A stretch of 5,543 nt of DNA from DATLWR01 sp035576205 (GTDB taxonomy: Bacteria > Pseudomonadota > Zetaproteobacteria > Mariprofundales > Mariprofundaceae): positions 1 to 5,543 of the forward strand of contig DATLWR010000110.1 of assembly GCA_035576205.1 (NCBI GenBank), written 5' to 3'. Of this stretch, positions 1 through 5,543 are shown piece by piece. The notes below the pieces were generated by a model. That model was given only the letters and a program-made list of their open reading frames with translations, did no database searches and was not told the DNA's origin. Position 1 is the stretch's first letter, and each line of letters starts with the position of its first letter. The position numbers and the translations under genes were made by a program.

Positions 1-1305
1 AAATACAAGCAAGTAGACGATGCCGCTCAGCCATGTGTCATCGCGGCTTTCACGCCATGGATAGAGCACGATGGCTAACAGCATGACCGTGCCGACCACG
101 ATCAGCAGGTTTCCTTTCACATCGATCGAAACAACGGGCAACAGGAGTGACGCGGGAATGAACCAGGTCATCCACGGGACCGTTTTGCCGGTCAGTCGGG
201 TCAGCTGCTCGTAAAACAGCCCGCTAGCTGGGTGCTGACCGGAACCGGCATCCTTCAATGCAAGGCTCACACAGCCTTTCTCAAGGCAGTGGAGCACACC
301 ATAAGTCAGGGCAATCAAGCCCAGTAATGCCGCCATCTGTGTCCAGGCCGGAGTCCGGATCAATGCCAATGCCGCGACGCCATAGACCATCATGATCGCA
401 TACATGGTGGCCACCACACCGCCATGCGTCAGGCCCAACCGCATCAGACGATGATGGAAATGCGTCTGGTCGGGAAGGAAAGGGCTTGCGCCTTTCATGA
501 CGCGCCGGCCCATGACATACAGCGTATCGGCCAGTGGCAAACCGAGCAGCGTCCCCATAAGCACCGGAGAGATCGGCGTGTCGGCTATGCCATGTGCCTT
601 GATCAGCAGCAGTGACACTGCCGCAAGCACGTATCCCAGCACCAGACTGCCGGTATCTCCCATGAACACCCTGGCCGGATGGGAGTTGAAATAGAGGAAA
701 CCGACCATGCATCCGAAGAGGGTCACGGAAAGCACCAGGGAAAGCTGATCGCCGGCATGCAGGGCAAAGCACCCAAGGAAAAATACAGCAATCAGGGCGA
801 TCCCGCCGGCCAGCCCATCCAGACCGTCCGAAAGATTGAGCGCATTGATGAAACCCACCGTGGCGACAACCGTAACGGGAATGGCAAGCATCCCGGTCTC
901 GATGTCACCCAAGGCGAAAAGGTCGCCGAGATTACGTATGGCAGTATCACTCACAAGCACAAACAGGAGCGAACCGGCAAACAATCCGAGAAATTTCCAG
1001 CGCGGGGAGAGATCCATAATATCGTCCGCCAGACCGGTAAGGGCGATGACGATCAAACCGGCCATGAAGCCGGCCAGCCCGGAAGAATAGGGCAACATTG
1101 AGACGGGAATGGCCAGCAGAGACAATAAAAATGCCAGCCCACCCAGGCGCGATACCACATGCCGGTGAACCTTACGCGGGTCGGGCTGATCCACTGCTCC
1201 CGCGCGATGGGCCAGCCGAATCACCAGCGGCATGGCCAACAGCGTCAGGAATGTCGAGGCAAGCAATAACAGCGTCCAGACAACAGCATTGTTCACCTCA
1301 ATCAT
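1..1305 (-). CDS. WecA/MraY-family polyprenyl-phosphate sugar-1-phosphate transferase, 3'-truncated by the window
   Basis: Integral membrane enzyme of the PNPT superfamily. Such enzymes move GlcNAc-1-phosphate (or a related HexNAc-1-P) from a UDP-sugar to undecaprenyl phosphate, starting a lipid-linked glycan at the inner membrane. 435 codons are visible without a stop, and the C-terminus lies beyond base 1. Seen in the translation: an N-terminal membrane helix (about residues 8-30), PDPRKVHRHVVSRLGG at 41-56, the acidic pair D94-D95 in GLADD, NALNLSDGLDGLAGG at 154-168 (D160, D163), FMGDTGS at 214-220, and an HFHH motif at 282-285 matching the HxHH motif of WecA-type enzymes. ATG at 1305 follows GGGGAG about 8 nt upstream. 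E. coli WecA is 367 residues with its HIHH near 280, so this protein carries a longer C-terminal part: a loop around 336-375, then further hydrophobic segments near 376-394, 398-415 and from 425. It is the last visible gene of the operon. Family is secure; the exact donor sugar is not, so no symbol is given. Confidence 0.93.
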   Translation of the reverse strand, partial: MIEVNNAVVWTLLLLASTFLTLLAMPLVIRLAHRAGAVDQPDPRKVHRHVVSRLGGLAFLLSLLAIPVSMLPYSSGLAGFMAGLIVIALTGLADDIMDLSPRWKFLGLFAGSLLFVLVSDTAIRNLGDLFALGDIETGMLAIPVTVVATVGFINALNLSDGLDGLAGGIALIAVFFLGCFALHAGDQLSLVLSVTLFGCMVGFLYFNSHPARVFMGDTGSLVLGYVLAAVSLLLIKAHGIADTPISPVLMGTLLGLPLADTLYVMGRRVMKGASPFLPDQTHFHHRLMRLGLTHGGVVATMYAIMMVYGVAALALIRTPAWTQMAALLGLIALTYGVLHCLEKGCVSLALKDAGSGQHPASGLFYEQLTRLTGKTVPWMTWFIPASLLLPVVSIDVKGNLLIVVGTVMLLAIVLYPWRESRDDTWLSGIVYLLVF

Positions 1306-1450
1306 CAAACACTCCCCGGGGATTCCACCAACACCCCATCGTTTCAAGCGTAGACAATACTTGCCGGTACAGAAACCCGGACCTGATATGACCAATGCCG
1401 GAAGCATGCTCTAGGATTGTTATCCGGACAGAGCGGCATAGACAATTCAT
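1306..1450 (-). other. Intergenic gap between galE and the wecA-like gene
   Basis: This 145-nt stretch is the largest non-coding interval in the window and holds no gene I can support. The wecA-like Shine-Dalgarno (GGGGAG) lies at its left end inside the 8-bp palindrome CCCCGGGG (1314-1321). Reading the minus strand just after the galE stop, TTGTCT (1445-1440), a 17-nt spacer and TAACAA (1422-1417) give a weak sigma70-like promoter (4/6 and 3/6 matches). An imperfect direct repeat, GCATAGACAAT at 1436-1446 and GCGTAGACAAT at 1348-1358 (10 of 11 identical, 88 bp apart), is also present. I see no GC-rich hairpin followed by a T run, so read-through from galE is likely. Its length relative to the other junctions makes it the likeliest place for an internal promoter. 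Confidence 0.4.
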
Positions 1451-2425
1451 CTAGCGTCGAATTCTGACTTCCCAATCGAATGCGGATTTTACGATGGTCT
1501 TGAGGTCATCGAACTGCGGCCGCCAACCCAATACCTGCCGAATCCTTGTAGCGTCGGCGACTAGCACATCCGGGTCGCCAGGGCGGCGCCCCCCTACTTG
1601 CACATCGAAACGGTTGCCAGTTACCGCCTGCACGGTATCGACGACTTCCCGCACTGAACAACCATGTCCATATCCACAATTAAAAATATCCGAGGCTCCG
1701 CCATGCACCAGATAGTCAAGCCCATCCAGATGCGCACGTGCCAAATCCTGCACATGGATGTAATCACGGATGCAGGTTCCATCCGGAGTCGGATAATCAT
1801 CTCCGAAGATGGTGACGCCCGGCCGTTTCCCCGCCGCCGCTTCGCAACTCACCTTGATAAGGTGGGTCGCATTCTCCGTCGACTGACCCAGTCGTCCCTG
1901 GATATCCGCACCGGCCACATTAAAATATCGGAAGATCACATAATTAAGACCTGAAGCAGCGGACAGATCCATCAGCATTCGTTCCCCCATCATCTTGGAG
2001 GCGCCGTAGGGATTCATCGGTAACAAAGGCGAATCTTCCGACACGCAGCCGTCCGCAGGTTCGCCATACACGGCCGCCGACGAAGAGAACACAAAATTCC
2101 TGATCCGGTGCTGTTGGCATTGTTGGAGAAGGTTCAGCGTATTGCGCGTGTTGTCGCTGTAATATTTCAATGGCTCGCGAACCGATTCAGGCACCACGAC
2201 ACTCGCTGCAAAATGCATCACCGCATCGAATTCATGAGACTCGAACAGTGCTGACAAGGCCGTATCATCTGCAAGGTCGCCTTGCACCAGCTCGCCTGCC
2301 AGCACGGACTCCCGGAAGCCGGTCGACAGGTTATCGAATACGATTATCTCGTGCCCGCATTCCGCCAGCATCGCAACGACGTGACTTCCGATATAGCCGG
2401 CACCGCCCGTCACCAGAATCTTCAT
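1451..2425 (-). CDS. galE: UDP-glucose 4-epimerase GalE
   Basis: Cytoplasmic extended short-chain dehydrogenase that interconverts UDP-glucose and UDP-galactose, and in some members the N-acetylated forms, using tightly bound NAD. The product is 324 residues, close to the usual bacterial GalE size of about 330-340. Seen: the Rossmann motif TGGAGYIGSH at 6-15, DNLSTG at 31-36, FSSSAAVYGEP at 113-123 with the catalytic Ser at about 116, the YxxxK pair Y140/K144 in NPYGASK, YFNVAGAD at 167-174, FGDDYPTPDGTCIRDYIHV at 207-225 and GRRPGD at 279-284. The ATG directly abuts the TGA of the upstream glycosyltransferase (TGAATG), implying translational coupling; a G-rich stretch 5 nt upstream is the only ribosome-binding candidate. 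It ends with TAG. The place aligned by eye with E. coli Tyr299, which limits N-acetyl substrates, is Leu288 here, so whether it also makes UDP-GalNAc is open. In this operon it most likely feeds galactose-type donors to the neighbouring glycosyltransferases. Confidence 0.95.
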   Translation of the reverse strand: MKILVTGGAGYIGSHVVAMLAECGHEIIVFDNLSTGFRESVLAGELVQGDLADDTALSALFESHEFDAVMHFAASVVVPESVREPLKYYSDNTRNTLNLLQQCQQHRIRNFVFSSSAAVYGEPADGCVSEDSPLLPMNPYGASKMMGERMLMDLSAASGLNYVIFRYFNVAGADIQGRLGQSTENATHLIKVSCEAAAGKRPGVTIFGDDYPTPDGTCIRDYIHVQDLARAHLDGLDYLVHGGASDIFNCGYGHGCSVREVVDTVQAVTGNRFDVQVGGRRPGDPDVLVADATRIRQVLGWRPQFDDLKTIVKSAFDWEVRIRR

Positions 2426-3181
2426 TCACGCCCCCGGCTTCAGAAAGAACTGCGGGATTTTTCTGACATTCTTCATGATCAATGTTCCTATTCCACCGAT
2501 ATGGTTTGATTTTAGCGCCTTGTAGTCCTCTGTGGATTTGCGGATGAGATTGCGCAACGAACGATTACTCTTGCCGCCCAGACGCATGCGAACCAGCACC
2601 TCTGGAATATAACGGCAATGCAACTTTCCCGCGGCAAGGATACGAAGCATGCAGTCATAGTCGGCTGCGATGTGGAACGAAGTATCGAATGCCCCCAGCC
2701 GCTCATAAATCGAACGACGGGCGTAGAAGGTCGGATGAGGCGGCATCCACCCGTTTTTCAGGCTGGCGAAGGAGAAGTCGCCCGCCTTCCAGAAACGTAT
2801 CACCTTCTTCGGATCCGCTTTGCTGACATAGACAAGGTCGCCGTAGATTGCATCGATGGAGCTGTCTTCGAATGCTTCGGCAATCCTCGCCAGCGCATCC
2901 GGAGTGGCAAACAGATCGTCGGCATGAAGGAAGCCAACCACATCCCCGCTCGCATGCGCAATCCCCTTGTTCAGTGCGTCGTAGAGCCCCTGGTCAGGCT
3001 CGCTGATGAATACGGCAAGCTGGGACCGGCGGGGTTCGAGCAACTCGCGCGTTCCGTCGCTCGAAGCACCGTCGACGACAATAAGTTCGACGTCGGGATA
3101 GGACTGTCCCAATACCGAATCGATCGCATCAACCACGGTTTCCCGGGCATTGAAGACAGCCGTGATAACCGAAATCTTCAT
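2426..3181 (-). CDS. Family 2 glycosyltransferase, WfgS-like
   Basis: A 251-residue GT-A fold inverting glycosyltransferase that would add one sugar from a nucleotide-sugar donor to a growing lipid-linked glycan on the cytoplasmic side. Seen: N-terminal MKISVITAVFNA, DGASSDGT at 37-44, EPDQGLYDALNKGI at 61-74, the metal/nucleotide-binding DxD-type segment FLHADD at 84-89, PPHPTFYARR at 147-156 and AADYD at 172-176. This set is typical of the O-antigen GT2 group containing WfgS and WfeV. The frame stays open upstream to 3322, but that extension overlaps the preceding gene and does not resemble the family. ATG at 3181 starts exactly at the first beta strand and has AAGGG 7 nt upstream, so it was chosen. 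No transmembrane segment is evident; the basic C-terminus (residues about 200-251) may touch the membrane. It is separated from the upstream glycosyltransferase by 49 nt and abuts galE. Donor, acceptor and linkage cannot be read from the sequence. Confidence 0.92.
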   Translation of the reverse strand: MKISVITAVFNARETVVDAIDSVLGQSYPDVELIVVDGASSDGTRELLEPRRSQLAVFISEPDQGLYDALNKGIAHASGDVVGFLHADDLFATPDALARIAEAFEDSSIDAIYGDLVYVSKADPKKVIRFWKAGDFSFASLKNGWMPPHPTFYARRSIYERLGAFDTSFHIAADYDCMLRILAAGKLHCRYIPEVLVRMRLGGKSNRSLRNLIRKSTEDYKALKSNHIGGIGTLIMKNVRKIPQFFLKPGA

Positions 3182-3202
3182 TCCTGCGCCCTTACACCAA
3201 GG

Positions 3203-3229
3203 AAAAGAATCGGGCACATACGTCGCCCG
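3203..3229 (-). terminator. Possible weak terminator or attenuator hairpin between the two glycosyltransferases
   Basis: On the minus strand, one nucleotide after the TGA of the upstream glycosyltransferase, CGGGC (3229-3225) can pair with GCCCG (3215-3211) across a 9-nt loop, followed at once by ATTCTTTT (3210-3203). The layout is that of a small intrinsic terminator, but the stem is only 5 bp and the T run is interrupted by a C. A ribosome stopping at the adjacent TGA would cover the left arm. Partial attenuation, or chance, are both plausible; strong termination is unlikely. Confidence 0.25.
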
Positions 3230-3230
3230 C

Positions 3231-4151
3231 TCATATCCTGATCCCCAATACCTGTTCGATCGCCTCCAGAACATCGCAATGCTGACGGTACATATACCGT
3301 TTGACCTCGGCGACCTTCGCATCTACCAGATAGCGGTACCAAAAGCCCTGCAGGAAATGGAATGCCGTCCCGGCTCGGCCATCGAGAAACCCGAGGCGAA
3401 TGACATAGCGATAGAGGAAATAGGCAAATGCCCGCATTCCTCCCGGCAAGCGGAAATAGACCTTCTCCTTAATCCAGCGCTTCATGCCTGCCTGATCAGA
3501 ACTGATCTTTGCCACAGAATCGTAGGGAAGAAACCTGTACTCCAGATTCAGCAGATCAACCGCTTCACGGCTCGCATAGGCATTATGCTTTTCGATCCAC
3601 CATGTCAGCGGCTTCAGGTTGTCATCGATGAAGTCCGCCTGCATATCCGCGATCCGTCCTTCCAGAACAACATGCTCATCCATCCATCGCTCTTCAAGGC
3701 GCCCCCTGCCGCAACGCCAGATGCGCAGCAGATGGATGGGGTACAGGGAACCGTGTCGCAACCACCTTCCCTGAAAGTAACGCCTGAGCCTAATGGTATA
3801 GCCATCCACATCGGCAGCCGTCGAAGGCAACAGCCGGATCAAGCGATCCGCCAGTTCGGGAGTGATGTACTCGTCGGCATCGAGCCGCATGATCCATTCG
3901 GTAGTAACCGCCGCATGATCCAGGGCCCAGTTAAACTGCTGCGCGTAGTTTTTGAACGGATGATTCAGAATGTCTGCTCCGAGGCTGCGCGCGATATCGC
4001 AAGTGGCGTCGGTTGATCCACTGTCCACGACCACCACGCGTGCAGCGCACTGCCGCACGCTTTCGATACATCTTCGAATATGCCGCTCTTCATTCAGTGT
4101 CAGAATGATCACGGTAAGTTTGCCTGCCTGGGTTTCGGTTGCCTGTTTCAT
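3231..4151 (-). CDS. Family 2 glycosyltransferase, WaaE/LgtF (KdtX)-like
   Basis: A 306-residue GT-A glycosyltransferase of the beta-1,4-glucosyltransferase-like group, whose characterised members (WaaE, LgtF) add glucose to the inner-core heptose of lipopolysaccharide. Seen: LTVIILTLNEERHI at 12-25, VVDSGSTD at 41-48, a conserved NYAQQFNWAL block at 68-77, the metal-binding LDADEY at 90-95, RWMDEH at 155-160 with the acidic DEH expected near the acceptor site, and a C-terminal stretch around 265-295 with RLGFLDGRAG and FWYRYLVDAK, characteristic of the family. The frame extends upstream to 4226, but ATG at 4151 gives the family-like N-terminus, overlaps the deacetylase TGA as ATGA, and has AAGG 6 nt upstream. 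It ends with TGA at 3231, 49 nt before the next gene. Many family members sit in exopolysaccharide clusters rather than core loci, so a role in either is possible; the actual acceptor is not known. Confidence 0.93.
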   Translation of the reverse strand: MKQATETQAGKLTVIILTLNEERHIRRCIESVRQCAARVVVVDSGSTDATCDIARSLGADILNHPFKNYAQQFNWALDHAAVTTEWIMRLDADEYITPELADRLIRLLPSTAADVDGYTIRLRRYFQGRWLRHGSLYPIHLLRIWRCGRGRLEERWMDEHVVLEGRIADMQADFIDDNLKPLTWWIEKHNAYASREAVDLLNLEYRFLPYDSVAKISSDQAGMKRWIKEKVYFRLPGGMRAFAYFLYRYVIRLGFLDGRAGTAFHFLQGFWYRYLVDAKVAEVKRYMYRQHCDVLEAIEQVLGIRI

Positions 4152-4966
4152 CGAATGCCTTGAACACCGTTCCAGGTGATGAGATTCCAGCCGGCACGTT
4201 TCGCCTTCATCGCCAGTTCCAGACATGCCAGCCGCTCGTCATTGCGCCAGGCATCCGGATGTTCGGGACCTCCTGGATGGACACCGACCTCCAGCACCCC
4301 GCGAACATCCTGCCGAAGGATCCATTCCACCCACTGCCGGTCGTTGGCACTGGCAGCCATAAAAAAGTTCGGTGTTGTCACGAAATGACGCGTGATCTGC
4401 CTGCGCCAGACGCCGCCGAGCCAGAAGGTCGGACTCTTCAGCGGCTTTTTCATATAGAGGTTCTGAACGTTGCGCACCTTCTCCAGGCCATAGCGTGGCA
4501 GCGTCACCTTCAAGGCCTGGATGAATGGCCTGAATTTGTGCAGATGGCCGTGCGAATCGATATGGCTGACCCGAATGCCGCAATCCAGGATACGTTCGAT
4601 TTGCGCTGAAGTTTCGAGTGCGATCTGATCGACCGGGATTGCACCGGCCAGCGCCTTGAGGCGCAGGTGATTCGACGGAAGAAAACGCCCGTCCTCCCTG
4701 ACCAGCGCAGGAATCCGGTCAGGCGGGCAGATGGGGCGCTCCACGGTGTCGCATACGAAGGTCAGGTGGATGCCATACGAAAATTCATCATGATTCGAAG
4801 CAAAGCTGGTCGCCAGCTCCGTTGCCGGCATATTGGGCATGATGGTTGCGCTCGTAAGCGCCCCCGCCTTGAAACATTCGATCGTTGCCTGGCTTGTGTC
4901 GGTGTCGAAACCAAAATCATCTGCATTGATGATCAGTTGTCCGTGCAAGCCCGCATCTCCCGTCAT
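4148..4966 (-). CDS. ChbG/HpnK (YdjC)-family carbohydrate deacetylase
   Basis: A 272-residue metal-dependent deacetylase. Characterised relatives are ChbG, which removes an acetyl group from chitooligosaccharides, and HpnK, which acts in hopanoid side-chain synthesis. Seen: LIINADDFGF at 11-20 (D16/D17), GIHLTF at 65-70 (H67), SHIDSHGHLH at 134-143 with three histidines and D137, and VGVHPGGPEH at 227-236 (H230). In the family the metal is held by an Asp of the first motif and His residues of the second and third, all present, so it looks active. No signal peptide is visible, so it should be cytoplasmic. An upstream extension to 5113 is open, but ATG at 4966 gives the family-like N-terminus, overlaps the methyltransferase TGA as ATGA, and has AGGA 7 nt upstream. 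Its stop overlaps the next glycosyltransferase start in the same way. The context suggests an N-acetylated glycan intermediate as substrate rather than chitin or hopanoid; that is inference, and no specific symbol is assigned. Confidence 0.9.
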   Translation of the reverse strand: MTGDAGLHGQLIINADDFGFDTDTSQATIECFKAGALTSATIMPNMPATELATSFASNHDEFSYGIHLTFVCDTVERPICPPDRIPALVREDGRFLPSNHLRLKALAGAIPVDQIALETSAQIERILDCGIRVSHIDSHGHLHKFRPFIQALKVTLPRYGLEKVRNVQNLYMKKPLKSPTFWLGGVWRRQITRHFVTTPNFFMAASANDRQWVEWILRQDVRGVLEVGVHPGGPEHPDAWRNDERLACLELAMKAKRAGWNLITWNGVQGIR

Positions 4967-5543
4967 GACGGCTTCCTGGCCGTTGCAATCATGGTCTTGG
5001 CCAGTGGCGGAATCCGGCCGACACGGTGGAATTCGATGTCGGTAAAACCGGTCTCTTCCAACAAGGCCTTGAGTGTCTTGATGGACCAGAACTTGATATG
5101 GCCGTGATCCCAAAGCGGGGCGAAATGGTCGTCCATCCTGCCGGCCAAAGCCAGCGCCAGATTCTTCCAGTAACCGTGATATGGAGTGGAAATAATCAGA
5201 AAACCACCAGGCTCCAGCAGATCAAATGCGGTTCTCGAAAAGTCGCGAGGGGCATAGACATGCTCAACAACTTCCAGACTCAATACCACAGGGAAATGCC
5301 CGTAAGTTTCTTTCAGGTCATCATAGGCGGATCCCAGATTCAGGTTCAGCTCGGGAAAGTTTTCCTTTGCATGGCGAATCCCGTCTGCCGAAGGGTCCAC
5401 CCCGGCGACCTCCCAGCCACGGCCATGCAGCAATGCAGCGACACTGCCATTTCCACAACCGAGCTCGAAAATACGCCTCACTTCAACTTCGTTGCCCACC
5501 TGTTCCAGGACTGGCAAGAGGGATGGCAATAAAAATGCGTGGG
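4963..5543 (-). CDS. Class I SAM-dependent methyltransferase, 5'-truncated by the window
   Basis: A soluble Rossmann-fold methyltransferase of the UbiG-like/Methyltransf_23 type. The visible part covers about 193 codons and is open to the right edge; the frame reads HAFLLPSLLP before the core, a segment common just before motif I in relatives, so the real start lies outside. TTG at 5529 is in frame but is probably not the start. Seen: motif I FELGCGNGS (about 5443-5469) for SAM binding, VAGVDPS with the acidic residue ending strand 2 (5392-5412), LSLEVVEHV (about 5257-5283), LLEPGGFLIISTPYHGYWKN (about 5161-5220) and WDHGHIKFWS (about 5080-5109). The late HGYWKN and WDHGHIKFWS blocks resemble a subgroup that I recall as frequent beside glycosyltransferases. 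It ends with TGA overlapping the deacetylase ATG. A sugar or glycan-intermediate O-methylation is the natural guess, but the substrate cannot be read from sequence; a role unrelated to glycan remains possible. Confidence 0.9.
   Translation of the reverse strand, partial: HAFLLPSLLPVLEQVGNEVEVRRIFELGCGNGSVAALLHGRGWEVAGVDPSADGIRHAKENFPELNLNLGSAYDDLKETYGHFPVVLSLEVVEHVYAPRDFSRTAFDLLEPGGFLIISTPYHGYWKNLALALAGRMDDHFAPLWDHGHIKFWSIKTLKALLEETGFTDIEFHRVGRIPPLAKTMIATARKPS

Noticed and set aside
281..772. Minus-strand open frame of 163 codons in another frame
   Set aside because: It sits inside the WecA-like gene, whose DNLSDGLDGL-region, GDTGS and HFHH motifs show the true frame; its translation is rich in Arg, Gly and Pro without a domain.
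1314..1321. CCCCGGGG palindrome overlapping the ribosome-binding sequence of the wecA-like gene
   Set aside because: It has no loop, so it cannot form a stable RNA hairpin by itself, and I see no longer pairing partner nearby; probably chance in GC-rich DNA.
2618..3241. Plus-strand open frame of 207 codons
   Set aside because: Antisense to the WfgS-like glycosyltransferase, no recognisable motif, and better explained by codon bias of the real gene.
3182..3322. 47-residue N-terminal extension of the WfgS-like glycosyltransferase
   Set aside because: It overlaps the C-terminal coding part of the previous gene; MKISVITAVFNA at 3181 is the normal GT2 beginning.
3150..4016. Plus-strand open frame of 288 codons
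   Set aside because: It lies antisense to the WaaE-like glycosyltransferase, whose conserved motifs are all intact on the other strand; its translation shows no recognisable domain and it crosses the gap and the next gene's start. Long antisense frames are expected in GC-rich genes.
4152..4226. 25-residue N-terminal extension of the WaaE-like glycosyltransferase
   Set aside because: The extension overlaps the conserved end of the deacetylase; ATG at 4151 gives a family-like start with an ATGA overlap and a ribosome-binding sequence.
4967..5113. 49-residue N-terminal extension of the deacetylase
   Set aside because: It runs through conserved C-terminal coding sequence of the methyltransferase and has no similarity to the family N-terminus, which begins just before INADDFG.
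5026..5532. Plus-strand open frame of 168 codons at the right end
   Set aside because: Antisense to the methyltransferase with clear SAM-binding motifs; no domain recognisable in the plus-strand translation.

Overview
The window holds six genes, all on the minus strand and read right to left. Together they look like part of one polysaccharide (exopolysaccharide, O-antigen or lipopolysaccharide-core type) biosynthesis operon. In transcription order they are: a class I SAM-dependent methyltransferase (5' end outside the window), a ChbG/HpnK (YdjC)-type carbohydrate deacetylase, a WaaE/LgtF-like family 2 glycosyltransferase, a WfgS-like family 2 glycosyltransferase, UDP-glucose 4-epimerase (galE), and a WecA/MraY-type polyprenyl-phosphate sugar-1-phosphate transferase (3' end outside the window). 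No plus-strand gene is credible.

The genes are very tightly packed. Methyltransferase/deacetylase and deacetylase/first glycosyltransferase overlap by 4 nt (ATGA). The second glycosyltransferase's TGA abuts the galE ATG directly (TGAATG). The only gaps are 49 nt between the two glycosyltransferases, with a small hairpin and T-rich tract, and 145 nt between galE and the wecA-like gene, with only weak promoter-like sequence and no clear terminator.

How the genes could work together (inference): the membrane WecA-like enzyme loads the first sugar-1-phosphate on undecaprenyl phosphate. GalE supplies UDP-galactose and/or UDP-GalNAc. The two GT2 enzymes extend the glycan at the cytoplasmic face. 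The deacetylase may remove an N-acetyl group from a HexNAc unit, and the methyltransferase may modify the glycan or a precursor. No flippase, polymerase, ABC exporter or chain-length regulator is visible, so export must be encoded elsewhere.

The moderately GC-rich sequence (roughly mid-50s percent by eye), the protein families and the dense operon suggest a Gram-negative proteobacterium, probably beta or gamma. The species cannot be named from this sequence. I saw no tRNA, rRNA, CRISPR array, insertion sequence, transposase or attachment site. The window reads as an ordinary glycan operon rather than an obviously new system.
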